NCBI RefSeq assembly: GCF_007859715.1
Contig: NZ_SJPG01000001.1
Span: 1-64,000 of the forward strand
Source of the DNA: Rubinisphaera italica
GTDB lineage: Bacteria; Planctomycetota; Planctomycetia; Planctomycetales; Planctomycetaceae
Length of the DNA: 64,000 nt
Reading direction: 5' to 3'
Shown here: one piece after another, positions 48,850 through 58,506 of the stretch
Layout of the letters: every line of letters begins with the position of its first letter
How positions within the stretch are numbered: position 1 is the first letter of the stretch
Notes under the pieces: model-generated
The model's database searches: none
What the model saw: only the letters and a program-made list of their open reading frames with translations
What the model was told of the DNA's origin: nothing
Made by a program: the position numbers and the translations under genes

Positions 48850-49791
48850 ATGCGGATTTTCCAGCCGATTTCCCTCGCCCTTTCTCTGCTTCTCCTGAAT
48901 ACAGTTTCACTTGAAGCTGGAAAAGTGAACGTTGTTCGCGAAGGCGACAAAGCCATCGTCAATATCGATGGGTCTCACTTCACCACATATAACTTTGCGG
49001 ATTCGCAGGCGAAGCCCTACTTTCATCCGATTCTCGCTCCCGGTGATGTGCTTGTTGTTCGTGAGCAGGTTTTCAACAAAGAAGGCGAACAGAGAAATGA
49101 TGCTAAGACTGGCATGGGGCATTTCCATCACAAAGGAGCCTGGATTGCGATTGATACCGTCAACGATGGTCTAAATTACTGGCACGAGCAGGATCACATC
49201 AAAAATCAAAAAATTATGGTTTCCTCCCAGGGAGACAATGGCGTGATTGAGATTGTGAATGAATGGCAGGGACAAAATAAGAAACCGCTGATCAAGGAAG
49301 AAACCCGTTATACGATCACTCCGGATCGTCTGATTGTTTGCGAGTTAAAGCTGACTGCGATTGATCAACCAGTAACCTTCGGAGACACGAAAGAGGGACT
49401 GTTCGCAATTCGAGTCAATCACTCCATGCGAGAAATGTCTGGCGGAGAGATTGTGAATGCTGCGGGCGAAGAAGGCGAAAAGAACTGCTGGGGCAAGCCA
49501 TCGCCTTGGATTGATTATCACGGCGAAGTCGATGGCAAAACCGTCGGCATCAGCCTGTTTGATAGCGAGGACAATTTCCGTCCCTCACGGTATCACGTTC
49601 GTGGATACGGTTTGTTCGCCATTAACCCGTTTGGCGAAAAGAAATACAGCAACGGCAAAGCCGGAGCCGCTCCTGTAACATTGCAGCCAGGAGAATCGGT
49701 GAAACTGCGATATGGTTTATATGTTCACGAAGGGGATGAAAAAGAGGGGCACGTTGCTGAGCAGTATCAGAAGTTTGAGCACGTGCAGTAA
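48850..49791 (+). CDS. Secreted PmoA/DUF6807-like protein
   Basis: The protein has 313 residues with a cleavable signal (ISLALSLLLLNTVSLEAGK). The body is a beta-sandwich-rich domain with YFHPILAPGDVLVVRE, KTGMGHFHHKGAWIAIDTVNDGLNYW and SPWIDYHGEVDGKTVGISLFD. The HFHHKG segment could bind a metal or sugar. In planctomycetes this family is annotated as a methane-oxygenase PmoA-like protein by weak similarity, but it sits among sugar-degradation and sulfatase genes, not methane oxidation genes. A role in polysaccharide handling is more likely. It precedes the sulfatase by 98 bases. Confidence 0.82.
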   Translation: MRIFQPISLALSLLLLNTVSLEAGKVNVVREGDKAIVNIDGSHFTTYNFADSQAKPYFHPILAPGDVLVVREQVFNKEGEQRNDAKTGMGHFHHKGAWIAIDTVNDGLNYWHEQDHIKNQKIMVSSQGDNGVIEIVNEWQGQNKKPLIKEETRYTITPDRLIVCELKLTAIDQPVTFGDTKEGLFAIRVNHSMREMSGGEIVNAAGEEGEKNCWGKPSPWIDYHGEVDGKTVGISLFDSEDNFRPSRYHVRGYGLFAINPFGEKKYSNGKAGAAPVTLQPGESVKLRYGLYVHEGDEKEGHVAEQYQKFEHVQ

Positions 49792-49889
49792 TAGACGCAC
49801 AATGATCATGGCAATACCCGAGTCATGACTGACTCGGCTCGCCTCTTGATGCAGACTCAAAAATCATCCAATTAGAACGAGGTCTTCCT

Positions 49890-51416
49890 ATGATAAGTCG
49901 TTATGCGCTCGCGAGTTGTTTTCTGGGAATGATCGTCTCGATGAGTCCCTCATGGCTTCAGGCTGCTGAGCAGCCGAATATTCTGTGGATCATTGCCGAG
50001 GATATGGGGCCAGAACTGAGTTGCTACGGCACCCGCGGCGTGCAGACACCGACGCTGGATGATTTAGCCAGGCGCGGAGTTCGCTATCAGAATGCGTTCA
50101 CGGTCACGCCGGTCTGTTCGACGAGTCGGTCGTCTTTTATGACGGGGATGTATGCGATGACCATTGATGCCCAAAATCATCGTTCTCATCGCAGTGGCGA
50201 TAATCCTTTACCTAAAGGGGTTCGCGTTCTTACGGATTGGCTACGACCGGCTGGATATTACACCGCAAATCTCAAAACTCTCACACACCTTAAATATCCA
50301 GCCAAGTTCTATAAAGGCACTGGCAAGACGGATTGGAATTTCAATTACGACAAACCAAAGAAGCCTTTTGATACGGACAACTGGAATGACCTCAAAGCTC
50401 ATCAGCCGTTTTATGCACAGGTTAATTTTTCAGAAACTCATCGCGGCAGCGCCTGGAATACTTCGCATCAGCGCATTCCGCAGATGGCCGATCCTGAGGA
50501 TATCGATTTGCCGCCTTATTATCCCGATCATTCGGTATCGCGTGCGGTGTGGGCTCAGTATCTCAATACGGTGATGGCCGTGGATGAAAAAGTGAAATTT
50601 ATGCTTGCCCTCCTTAAACGGGATGGACTGGATAAGAATACAATTGTCGTCTTTTTTGGGGATCATGGCCGGGCGATGCCGCGTGGAAAGCAGTGGCCTT
50701 ACGACAGTGGGTTGCACATTCCGTTGATCATTTACTGGCCGGAAGGAAATGATCAACTGCCTGAGCCCAAAGGTTATGAGCGAGGTACAGTCAGTGAGCA
50801 GTTGATTGCTTCGATTGATTTATCAGCGACGACTCTCGACTGGGCCGGTGTCGAGAAGCCGAAGTTAATGCAGGGTCGGATTCTTATGGGATCTCATGCT
50901 GATGAGCCTCGGGAAATTGTGTTTGGCGGCCGCGATCGAGGCGATGAAACAATTCTCCATATCCGCACTGCGCGAACGGATCGGTACCGTTATCTGAAAA
51001 ATGGTTATCCCGAAAAGCCATTCATGGAGTTCAATCACTACAAGGAAACTCAGTACCCCATCATGGGATTGTTACAATATCTGCATCGGGAAGGTAAATT
51101 GACTGGACCGCCTGCAGTGTTAATGGAGCCAACTCGACCGGCAGAAGAGTTGTACGATATCCAGAAAGATCCCTGGGAAATCTATAACCTGGCAGATGAT
51201 CCGGCTTATGCTGAAATCAAGCAGAAATTGGCGGAGGCTGTTGTCGAGTGGCAGGAAGAGATTGATGATCAGGGGCGCAAGCCGGAGTCGGATGAAATCC
51301 TTAAGCATGCGGCTATGGAAGAAGCGAGAGATCGCAAAAAACTTGAAAGTCGACCCGACGACTGGTTCCTGAAACATCCGGCAAAGGGACTCTACAAAGT
51401 GCAACTTGATCGATAG
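49890..51416 (+). CDS. Secreted sulfatase (type I, formylglycine-dependent)
   Basis: A sulfate ester hydrolase of 508 residues with an N-terminal signal (CFLGMIVSMSPSWLQAAEQ). ILWIIAEDMGPELSCYG provides the first metal-binding acidic pair. VCSTSRSSFMTGMY carries the Cys76-x-x-x-Arg80 site that is matured to formylglycine. GDHGRAMPRGKQWPYDSGLHIPLIIYWP provides the second metal-binding Asp-His and substrate-binding Lys/His. The C-terminal part has a LYDIQKDPWEIYNLADDP block. The third position of the maturation site is Thr, not the common Pro or Ala. The natural substrate is probably a sulfated polysaccharide. It is cotranscribed with the next gene. Confidence 0.94.
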   Translation: MISRYALASCFLGMIVSMSPSWLQAAEQPNILWIIAEDMGPELSCYGTRGVQTPTLDDLARRGVRYQNAFTVTPVCSTSRSSFMTGMYAMTIDAQNHRSHRSGDNPLPKGVRVLTDWLRPAGYYTANLKTLTHLKYPAKFYKGTGKTDWNFNYDKPKKPFDTDNWNDLKAHQPFYAQVNFSETHRGSAWNTSHQRIPQMADPEDIDLPPYYPDHSVSRAVWAQYLNTVMAVDEKVKFMLALLKRDGLDKNTIVVFFGDHGRAMPRGKQWPYDSGLHIPLIIYWPEGNDQLPEPKGYERGTVSEQLIASIDLSATTLDWAGVEKPKLMQGRILMGSHADEPREIVFGGRDRGDETILHIRTARTDRYRYLKNGYPEKPFMEFNHYKETQYPIMGLLQYLHREGKLTGPPAVLMEPTRPAEELYDIQKDPWEIYNLADDPAYAEIKQKLAEAVVEWQEEIDDQGRKPESDEILKHAAMEEARDRKKLESRPDDWFLKHPAKGLYKVQLDR

Positions 51417-51425
51417 GATATTGGA

Positions 51426-52319
51426 ATGACACGCCAATTCAGGGCCGTTTTATTGTTTCTGTTGCTGATTGTCGTTATCCACTCAAGTGGACTTCAGGCG
51501 GCAGAGCCAGTTTCAAGACAGGTCGAAAAGCTGTTGCCTATCAGCAAGCAATTGACAATCCCTGGCATCGGTTACGGACAAGGAGTCTGTTTGCACGAGG
51601 GGCACGTCTATTTATATGGAGATGCTGCGACGGGTGTGATTCGTGAATACAACTGGAGTGTTGATGAGCCCGAAGAACTGGGGTACACCGGGCTGGAAAT
51701 TCGACTCACCAGGAATGGGGAAGATATCGCTCCGCATCCGACAGGGCTGACGCATCATCCTGAATTTGGCACATTTCTGGGCGATACGGTGAATCAAAAG
51801 GGGACGATTTTCACGGTTGACTGGGAGACGATGAAGCAGGATCGAAATCTGGATCGAGCCGTACTCAATATGGTCAGCGATGATTTAGCATTCAATGGGA
51901 CCCGACCCGAGTTTGTGCGCGTCAACGACCGCTGGTTAATTGCCACATCCGACTATGGTGATGAAAACAACGAGCTCCGATTGTACGATCCCGAACGCCT
52001 GAAAGTAGCAGTACGCTCCAGTGCTACCGGGGTACTCGTCAATAAGCAGGAGTGCGGTCCATGGGTGCAAACCGTCGAATGGGTTCCAGCCTGGAATTCG
52101 TTGGCGCTGGTACAGAATCAGATTGCCGGTCTCCGCTATCGATTAACGTTTACGACTTGGAATGAAGATTACCAGGCGACCTATTACGGGCCGTATAATC
52201 TGGCGTCTCCAGTTGATGAACTCGAAGGCTGGGCTCATTTGGGAGACGGGTGGTGCCTTTATTTGAGTTCCTCGGTTAAGAATAATGTATCCATTGGCCG
52301 GGTTGAGCTTGCCGAATAG
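51426..52319 (+). CDS. Secreted beta-propeller-like protein of unknown function
   Basis: The protein has 297 residues with a signal peptide (VLLFLLLIVVIHSSGLQAAE). Repeated short strands such as GVCLHEGHVYLYGDA, GTFLGDTVNQKGTIFTVDW and DRWLIATSDYGDENNELRLYD suggest a five- or six-bladed beta propeller. No catalytic motif is obvious. It starts nine bases after the sulfatase stop and so is translated from the same message. It probably binds or processes the sulfatase's substrate in the periplasm. Confidence 0.8.
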   Translation: MTRQFRAVLLFLLLIVVIHSSGLQAAEPVSRQVEKLLPISKQLTIPGIGYGQGVCLHEGHVYLYGDAATGVIREYNWSVDEPEELGYTGLEIRLTRNGEDIAPHPTGLTHHPEFGTFLGDTVNQKGTIFTVDWETMKQDRNLDRAVLNMVSDDLAFNGTRPEFVRVNDRWLIATSDYGDENNELRLYDPERLKVAVRSSATGVLVNKQECGPWVQTVEWVPAWNSLALVQNQIAGLRYRLTFTTWNEDYQATYYGPYNLASPVDELEGWAHLGDGWCLYLSSSVKNNVSIGRVELAE

Positions 52320-52381
52320 TTGTTGGGTTGCGATTTTTTAACCCAACCTACAGGATTGAGCCTCATATTCTCTATAACGAA

Positions 52382-52550
52382 CTGGGGGCTTGGCTTTGCT
52401 ACGACCCCAGCCACCCATCGGAGATTGTGGATCGAAAAGGCTACTGGCTTCGTTGCGGGAAGCTTTCTATAATTCGGGTTGCGGTTGATCTGCAAGGCAC
52501 GTTACGCCTGAGGCTGCGTACAATTCACTCGCTTGCGCTTCGTGCTTGTT
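52382..52550. repeat. Two dispersed repeat units before ftsY
   Basis: A CTGGGGGCTTGGC ... GACCCCAGCCACCC palindrome (52382-52417) and a half copy CACTCGCTTGCGCTTCGTGC plus TTGT (52526-52550) of the 12577 family. Confidence 0.7.
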
Positions 52551-52622
52551 TTTGACCTACAGGTTAGAGTCTCAGGGAATCCTGGGAATAAGCATCGAAA
52601 TAATTAAAAGGTACTGGACGAT

Positions 52623-53564
52623 ATGGGCTTATTTGATCGGCTCAAAAAGGGACTGCAAAAAACCTCTAAGGTTCTCAATACGGATGTTCGCGACCTGTTT
52701 CGAGCCGGGGAAATTCTGACGGATGAACATCTGGCTCAGTTTGAACGACGGCTTGTCGAATCCGATATGGGCGTGACCGCTTCGATGGAAATCGTCGAGG
52801 AACTCCGCAAGAAACATCGGGGACGAACGGTCGATCTGGAAGCGATTTGGGAAACGGTTCGAGAGAAACTCAAAGGCCTGCTCAAGGGGGAAGAAGATGT
52901 TCACTGGGATGTGAACGATCCGCTTTCCGCTTTGAATCTGGCTGAAGAAGGGCCGACTGTGATTCTGGTCGCTGGTGTGAATGGTGTCGGAAAGACGACC
53001 TCAATTGCCAAGCTGGCGAATCTGTTCACGAAATCGGGTAAGAAAGTTGTGTTGGCTGCAGGCGATACCTTTCGAGCGGCTGCAGTGGAACAGTTGCGGA
53101 TGTGGAGCGAGCGGATTGGCTGCGATATTGTAACCAAGCCGAGCGGAACCGATCCGGCTAGTGTCGCTTACTCCGGTTGCGAACGGGCTCTGGAAACGGG
53201 AGCAGATATCGTGATTATCGACACTGCTGGTCGACTGCAGACGCAGAAGAATCTGATGCAGGAACTGGAAAAGATTCACCGCGTCATCAGCAAGAAAATT
53301 CCGGGCGGTCCCCACGAAAGTCTGCTGGTTCTGGATGCGACGACCGGTCAGAACGGAATCGTTCAAGCTGAACAATTTTCGGGCATTATCAATTCGACAG
53401 GATTGATCCTGGCTAAACTCGATGGCACTGCCAAAGGCGGAGTTGTGGTGGCTATTCGACAGAAAATGGGCATTCCAGTGAAGTATGTTGGCGTTGGTGA
53501 GCAAATCGATGATTTGCAATTGTTCGATCCAGACAGCTTCGCGGAGGCGTTAATTGCGGAATGA
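52623..53564 (+). CDS. ftsY: Signal recognition particle receptor FtsY
   Basis: The membrane-associated GTPase that docks SRP-ribosome complexes at the translocon. It has 313 residues and is made of the N (helical bundle, 1-100) and G domains only; the long acidic A domain is missing, as in many bacteria. VAGVNGVGKTTSIAKLA (118-126 P loop), AAGDTFRAAAVEQL, VIIDTAGRL and LAKLDGTAKGG are the SRP-GTPase signature motifs. It starts MGLFDRLKKGLQKTSKVL, an amphipathic helix that can bind lipids. Confidence 0.96.
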   Translation: MGLFDRLKKGLQKTSKVLNTDVRDLFRAGEILTDEHLAQFERRLVESDMGVTASMEIVEELRKKHRGRTVDLEAIWETVREKLKGLLKGEEDVHWDVNDPLSALNLAEEGPTVILVAGVNGVGKTTSIAKLANLFTKSGKKVVLAAGDTFRAAAVEQLRMWSERIGCDIVTKPSGTDPASVAYSGCERALETGADIVIIDTAGRLQTQKNLMQELEKIHRVISKKIPGGPHESLLVLDATTGQNGIVQAEQFSGIINSTGLILAKLDGTAKGGVVVAIRQKMGIPVKYVGVGEQIDDLQLFDPDSFAEALIAE

Positions 53565-53901
53565 CGCGGCAAAGCCTCTGATGCCCCTTCAGAGCTTGGA
53601 TTTGGGCCTCAAACAAATCGAACAGCAATCTTCGTTTTACTGCATGTCCTGTTTCAGATCTACTTTTCTCTTGGCCTCTTGGCGGTTAATTATCATTCAT
53701 CAATAACATAAATAAGTTGAGGGGAGATCCTCACTGGGGTCTTTGTGGCTTAAATATTTATTGTTATAAAATTTAAAATCTTTGCACTACCTATCGTCTA
53801 CACCTTTCAATCGAAGACAAGCCTGACCTGCTATTGCGGCATTTCAGCTAAGATTTCGTGTGTGTTCCGCGTGTTCGACGAAAGAGTACTGTACGAGGAG
53901 G
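53565..53901. other. Gap between ftsY and the PilZ gene, nothing recognised
   Basis: AT-rich, with no supported reading frame and no palindromic repeat noticed. ftsY and the PilZ gene converge on it. Confidence 0.5.
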
Positions 53902-54306
53902 TTAGGTCAATCGGCCTGTAAAGCGAACGCCGTAGTCCCAGAATCCTTCCTGCATGAATTCTTTTCGTCGTGCGATAACGCCTTCGAACCATGTATCATC
54001 ACGACCTGGAATTGGAATTCCAATCAGGATCTTCTCGTTTGGAATGGGGCCGGGGTAGATAAATCCTGCTCCACTGGAACTGACATCTCGCATAAATACA
54101 CTAAACGCGAATGGTTCCCCACCCGGATTGGGAATTCGTACGTGAATCACTTTCCGGCAACTGGCTCGCTTGTAATTGCGAACCTGCGTGTAATGATCCT
54201 GCAGACGTGCCTCACCTCGGTCCAGCGAATCAAGGATTCTTTGGGCGGATCGCTTTTGTCGTTCCGAATAATGTTCGGCACTGATGAATTGTGTTTCAAC
54301 CATCAT
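53902..54306 (-). CDS. PilZ domain protein (c-di-GMP receptor)
   Basis: A small protein of 134 residues. Residues 40-130 form the PilZ barrel: KRASCRK holds the RxxxR c-di-GMP-binding motif and DVSSSGAGF the (D/N)xSxxG motif, so binding should be intact. A helical N-terminal segment (ERQKRSAQRILDSLDRGEARLQDHY) precedes it. The start codon 54306 has GGAGTGAGAAC upstream. Its output partner is unknown; PilZ proteins often act on motility or polysaccharide export. Confidence 0.9.
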   Translation of the reverse strand: MMVETQFISAEHYSERQKRSAQRILDSLDRGEARLQDHYTQVRNYKRASCRKVIHVRIPNPGGEPFAFSVFMRDVSSSGAGFIYPGPIPNEKILIGIPIPGRDDTWFEGVIARRKEFMQEGFWDYGVRFTGRLT

Positions 54307-54712
54307 GTTCTCACTCCATTACTGAATCTTCCGCAGGCATGCGACTTGACCTGTCAATCATAAATGATTGCTGGAGACTCAGACCTTGATACTTCTGTTT
54401 CAGGATGCCTCAAGTCTTATTTCTTTCGGAAATGAAGACATTGAAATCTATGTCGACATTTTGCATCAAAGCGCAATAGATCGCATTTTAAAGAACATTT
54501 AGCACACGATAAGTATCGATTACTGCGATAATAACGCCAATTGTCTGAAATTAGATGCTCTCGACCAATGGTTCCGTTTGGGGATTTTCTGAAACCGAAA
54601 ATTGATCAAATTACTGGTTTTTTTGATTTCATGACTTTAAGCCATCGATTTTCACAAAACGATGTGGATAAAATGTATAAAATTATGATTTCGCATAACA
54701 GGAGAAAACGTA
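54307..54712. other. AT-rich gap, no gene seen
   Basis: It separates the divergent PilZ and pseudoprotease genes. A 98-codon frame at 54541-54837 overlaps the next gene and has no support. The promoters of both genes are expected here. Confidence 0.5.
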
Positions 54713-55738
54713 ATGAAAAATCGAGCGTTGTTTTGCAGGGCTTCATTCTCCATCCTGATCATTATGATCACAATGATGGAATCTTCTGCAACCTGGGCAG
54801 AAGAGGCTCTCGACTCCTCATATTCCCGCCATGGTGAACAGCTCAAACTCGCCTTTCGGGAGATTGTTGCCAAGGCACCTCAATTAGCGATTGAAATTGA
54901 GATTAATGAAACGATTACCGTGCCCGGCACGCTCATAGATGCTCAAAAGGGAATTTGCGTCACTAAGGCCAGTTCGCTGGAAGAATATGTTTCCGAGGCT
55001 GACATGTTTCGCTGCCATTTGCCGGCTGATCGCTGGGTTGCCGCAAACTTTCTGGGATATGACAAGGCTCAGGATATGATTTTCATTTCCTGCAAACGCC
55101 CCACAAGATTGAATCTGCCCGAGGTGAAAACTGCTGAGAAGTTGCAAGCAGGCCAATGGATCGTTTCCCTCAAATATGCAGAAGAGTTGCCGATGGGAAT
55201 TGGAGTTCTAGGAGCTTTGCCTCGTGAGATACTATCCTCGGAAGGATATGTTGGATTGACGGTCGACCAAAGCGATGAAGGTTTGATGGTGAAAGATGTG
55301 TACGCCAACAGTGGTGCTTCTCGAGCAGGGTTAAAATCGGGCGATATCATTCTCAGTGAAGCCAATAAACCGCTGCAGAAACGAAACAGGCTTTCCAGGT
55401 TATTTGCCGAGTACGAGCCTGGCGACTGGTTTACATTGAACGCTTTGCGGGATGGGGAATTGATGTCTTTTGATGTGCGAGTCGGGACATCCTGGGACAG
55501 CGTGATTGATCGTCAGGCGATGATGAATCGCTTTGGCAGCGATGTCAGTGCCCGCCGCTCTGGTTTTCGCAGTGTCCTGCAGCACGATACTCTGCTGCAT
55601 CCGGATAACTGTGGTGGACCGATCGTCAATCTGGAAGGAGAACTAGTGGGCATCAACATCGCACGGGCAGGACGAACGGATACGTTGGCGGTTCCGATTG
55701 AGGATGTGCTGGCGAAGATGAAAGAATTGCTTGAGTAA
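54713..55738 (+). CDS. Exported HtrA-like pseudoprotease with internal PDZ domain
   Basis: The protein has 341 residues, with a signal peptide (ILIIMITMMESSATWAEE). Residues 60-160 look like the first half of a trypsin-fold barrel (GTLIDAQKGICVTKASSLEEY, FLGYDKAQDMIFISC). Residues 178-258 form a PDZ domain (DVYANSGASRAGLKSGDIILSEANKPL). The region 285-330 (HDTLLHPDNCGGPIVNLEGELVGINIARAG) is the second half with the serine-nucleophile region. Where HtrA has GNSGGP, this has DNCGGP, so Ser is Cys300; the His position (around VTKASS) has no His. The PDZ domain is thus inserted in the protease fold, and normal serine-protease chemistry is unlikely. The true role may be peptide binding. Confidence 0.8.
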   Translation: MKNRALFCRASFSILIIMITMMESSATWAEEALDSSYSRHGEQLKLAFREIVAKAPQLAIEIEINETITVPGTLIDAQKGICVTKASSLEEYVSEADMFRCHLPADRWVAANFLGYDKAQDMIFISCKRPTRLNLPEVKTAEKLQAGQWIVSLKYAEELPMGIGVLGALPREILSSEGYVGLTVDQSDEGLMVKDVYANSGASRAGLKSGDIILSEANKPLQKRNRLSRLFAEYEPGDWFTLNALRDGELMSFDVRVGTSWDSVIDRQAMMNRFGSDVSARRSGFRSVLQHDTLLHPDNCGGPIVNLEGELVGINIARAGRTDTLAVPIEDVLAKMKELLE

Positions 55739-55787
55739 CTGGCAATAAAGTAAAAGGGAAAGAAATGAGACCCGAAAGAAGTAAATT

Positions 55788-55823
55788 CTGGGGCCTTCAC
55801 TTCGCTACGACCCCAGCCACCCG
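55788..55823. repeat. CTGGGGCC ... GACCCCAGCCACCC palindrome
   Basis: TTCTGGGGCCTTCACTTCGC plus TACGACCCCAGCCACCC; copy of the family at 14328, 32260, 38413 and 52382. Confidence 0.7.
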
Positions 55824-55855
55824 TCTGGTACTTTTTCTCGGAGTATATAGTCAGA

Positions 55856-56341
55856 ATGCCTGCAGGCCTGGAATCATCAACAGACTCCGAATCTGAGCTG
55901 AAGAATGATTTGCCCAGCAGTTCTGGGAATGAACAGGAAGTCTTGGTGAATTCTGCTGTAACTACGCAATCGCGCAGTCCCCTGCTCACTCTATCCGATC
56001 AGAAAATAGTCGCCCTGATTTGTCTGATTTTGACAAGCTGGGTATTGATTCGCTCGCTTTCGCTTTCGCACTGGCGAGCTGAGGAAATCGAGATTCGGCG
56101 TCTGCAGCCCGGGCCGATTGGATATGTGATTGATATCAATGAGGCGAACTGGCTGGAGTTTTCGCTGCTGGACGGGATAGGAGAGGTTATCGGCAAGCGA
56201 ATCGTGGCTCATCGTGAACAGCAGGGACGATTTGAGAGCATTCAGGAACTGCAGGAGGTCAAAGGCATTGGGGCAAAAACATTTGCCCGGATCGAGCCGC
56301 ATTTGACAATGACTCAAGAAGAATTTAAACCCGCGCAATAA
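55856..56341 (+). CDS. ComEA-like helix-hairpin-helix protein with one membrane segment
   Basis: The protein has 161 residues. A polar N-terminal part is followed by one membrane helix (KIVALICLILTSWVLIRSLSL, about 50-70). The C-terminal region has tandem HhH units: INEANWLEFSLLDGIGEVIGKRIVAHREQQGRFESIQELQEVKGIGAKTFARIEPHL-type blocks as in ComEA, the DNA-binding receptor for natural transformation. The IGxxxAxRIxxxR motif is seen as IGEVIGKRIVAHR. The start has weak support; the ATG at 55856 lies just beyond a palindrome. It may bind DNA outside the inner membrane or act as a structural anchor. Confidence 0.82.
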   Translation: MPAGLESSTDSESELKNDLPSSSGNEQEVLVNSAVTTQSRSPLLTLSDQKIVALICLILTSWVLIRSLSLSHWRAEEIEIRRLQPGPIGYVIDINEANWLEFSLLDGIGEVIGKRIVAHREQQGRFESIQELQEVKGIGAKTFARIEPHLTMTQEEFKPAQ

Positions 56342-56364
56342 AAAAGCACCTCACAAGAGGTGCT
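56340..56364 (-). terminator. Terminator between the ComEA-like gene and rpsN
   Basis: AGCACCTC pairs with GAGGTGCT around four bases; on the minus strand it is followed by TTTTTTATT, so it ends rpsN. On the plus strand no T run follows. Confidence 0.8.
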
Positions 56365-56389
56365 CAAGATTGTGTAGACTCGATCGATC

Positions 56390-56659
56390 TTACCAGCTGG
56401 CTTTTCGCATTCCTGGAATCAACCCATCCAATGCCATATCACGCAGCATAATACGTGAGACCTGGAACTTGCGATAAACACCGCGAGGACGACCAGTCAA
56501 CTGGCAAAGACGACGCAGGCGAGTCGGGCTGGAACTGCGTGGCAGTTTGGCCAGAGCTTCGTAATCGCCAGCGGCTTTGAGTTCTTTGCGTTTTTCAGCG
56601 TATTTTTCGATCAGAAGTCGGTTACGTTTCTGTTTTTCGATCTTGGATTTAGAAGCCAT
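56390..56659 (-). CDS. rpsN: 30S ribosomal protein S14
   Basis: S14 of the small subunit head. The protein has 89 residues, the zinc-free (C-minus) form: no CxxC pairs. [27 protein letters not shown], then [48 protein letters not shown] are family blocks. It is alone, outside the ribosomal protein operon, with its own terminator. Confidence 0.97.
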   Translation of the reverse strand: MASKSKIEKQKRNRLLIEKYAEKRKELKAAGDYEALAKLPRSSSPTRLRRLCQLTGRPRGVYRKFQVSRIMLRDMALDGLIPGMRKASW

Positions 56660-56886
56660 TTCGCCTTGTTACTCATCAAATAAAGGATTTATGTTCCGCA
56701 AAATAAGCGGGCACGAACCTTCCGTTCGTGAATCTGTCAAAATTGAGTCATGTACGATGATCGATTTCGGTTGTTTCGTCAACTGATCTGAAGGGCATTG
56801 CTACGCTTTTTTGCTGATTTTCGGGATAATAGAGCAAAAACAGGCAATCTCCGAACTGGAGCAGGCTGGGTTAGCCAATAAAACAA

Positions 56887-56971
56887 GGGTGGCGGGGGCG
56901 CTCTCGTAGAGAAGCCCCCCGAATCGTAGAACTTTCGGGGGCTACCGCTAACGCGGAGCGCCCCCGCCACC
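56887..56971. repeat. Large GC-rich palindrome, GGGTGGCGGGGGCGC family
   Basis: GGGTGGCGGGGGCGCTCTCG ... GAAGCCCCCC ... TTCGGGGGCTACC ... GGAGCGCCCCCGCCACCC. It is the second copy of the 25085 unit. The remaining gap 56660-57008 shows no gene. Confidence 0.8.
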
Positions 56972-57008
56972 CGACTTGTTTATTTTGATCATGCTTTGAT
57001 ATGTTGGT

Positions 57009-58025
57009 TTAGTGCAAAGTCAGGCCGATGGCGTCGGCGATTTTTCGACATTCCTGCATGGTGGCTTCAAACACTTTGAAGGTCAGCGACTGGGCTCCGT
57101 CGCTCATAGCGTTGGACGGATCCGGATGGACTTCGACGATCATTCCATCGGCTTTCACAGCGACTGAAGCCGAGCACATGGAAGGGACAAGATTTGAATG
57201 GCCTGTTCCATGGCTGGGGTCGATCACAACTGGCAGGTGAGTCTTTGATTTCAGGTAAGCCACTGAAGCGAGGGGAAGTGTGAAGCGAGTGTGCGTTTCG
57301 AACGTGCGGATGCCGCGTTCGCAGAGCATGACCTGCTGATTGCCCTGATCGAGAATGTATTCAGCTGCCAGAAGGAATTCGTCCATCGTAGCCGAGGCTC
57401 CCCGCTTGAGCATGACCGGTTTATCGCATTCTCCGACCGCCTGCAGCAGATGGTAGTTTTGCATATTCCGGGCACCGATCTGCATGACATCGGCATAGGA
57501 AGCGACCAGATCAACGTGTTGGGGGGTCATCACTTCGGTCACAACCGCCAGGCCAGTTTCTTCACGGGCGGCTGCCATCAGTTTCAGGCCTTCTTCTTTC
57601 ATACCCTGGAATGAGTAAGGGCTTGTTCGTGGCTTGAAAGCTCCGCCGCGTAGTCCGGTTGCCCCAGCTGCTTTGACGGCCCGGGCCGATGCGAGAATCT
57701 GCTCTTCACTTTCGACTGAACAAGGGCCAGCGATCACTCCGAAATTGCCGCCGCCAATGACCAGGTCATGAGTCCGGATGACAGTTGGTTCGGGTTTGGT
57801 TTCCAGTGAGGCGATTTTGTATTCTGCGAGAATAGTCAGCACTTTGTCGACGCCCTCGCAGGACTCGAATTTCTCGCGATCTTTTCGCCGGTCATCTCCG
57901 ATGACTGCGACCACAGTTCGCTCTTCCCCGAAAATGAGATTCGGCTTCAAACCAAGAGCTTCGACTCGTTTCGCCACATCTTCAGCCGCTTCGCGGGACG
58001 CATCCTGTCGCATCACAATAATCAT
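57009..58025 (-). CDS. aroF: 3-deoxy-7-phosphoheptulonate (DAHP) synthase, type I beta
   Basis: The first step of the shikimate pathway, joining PEP and erythrose-4-phosphate. It has 338 residues: an N-terminal ferredoxin-like regulatory domain (1-90) and the KDO8P/DAHP barrel. [74 protein letters not shown] and [12 protein letters not shown] give the metal and substrate sites. The added N domain is the type that senses aromatic amino acids in other AroAI-beta enzymes. It is transcribed alone. Confidence 0.95.
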   Translation of the reverse strand: MIIVMRQDASREAAEDVAKRVEALGLKPNLIFGEERTVVAVIGDDRRKDREKFESCEGVDKVLTILAEYKIASLETKPEPTVIRTHDLVIGGGNFGVIAGPCSVESEEQILASARAVKAAGATGLRGGAFKPRTSPYSFQGMKEEGLKLMAAAREETGLAVVTEVMTPQHVDLVASYADVMQIGARNMQNYHLLQAVGECDKPVMLKRGASATMDEFLLAAEYILDQGNQQVMLCERGIRTFETHTRFTLPLASVAYLKSKTHLPVVIDPSHGTGHSNLVPSMCSASVAVKADGMIVEVHPDPSNAMSDGAQSLTFKVFEATMQECRKIADAIGLTLH

Positions 58026-58217
58026 TTCTCACCTTATAATTTTCTTAATGGATAACCGATGCGAGGGAAGTTTCATCGAATTGATATCCTTCACATTATA
58101 CGCCCGCATCTGTGATATGTGTAGTTCGCAGATACTTGCAATCCATGACACGAAGAATTCAAATATGTTCTCTGGAAAGACGGAAACTGCATGACAAATA
58201 AATTGTTAACTGTCGAT

Positions 58218-58490
58218 TGGCTGGCACGACCCAGAACGAAGTGATGGGCGTGGTGATTCCATCTTCCAGAGAAATCAGTTGGTTTTTGTCCCCTCCCCTT
58301 CTGTGAGAGGGTGAGGGAGTTTAGTGTTGATTGAATAAGAACGTCGAAGGAATCCCCTCATCCGGCCTTCGGCCAACCGCTCCCCAAGGAGAAGGGAAGA
58401 GAGTTATGTATAAACAACAGGAGCCACGCGAAGGGCGTGGTCGGGAGCGTATTCCACGCCCTTCACTTCGTTCTGAGCGTGCACCAGATG
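58218..58490. repeat. Dispersed palindromes of the GAAGGGCGTGG family
   Basis: GGCTGGCACGACCCAGAACG plus AAGTGATGGGCGTGGTG (58218-58260), and GAGCCACGCGAAGGGCGTGG mirrored by CCACGCCCTTCACTTCGTTC (58421-58490). They fill the gap before the oxidoreductase gene. A simple-sequence stretch CCCCTCCCCTTCTGTGAGAG lies at about 58290. Confidence 0.75.
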
Positions 58491-58506
58491 GAGTGACATC
58501 CTGTGA

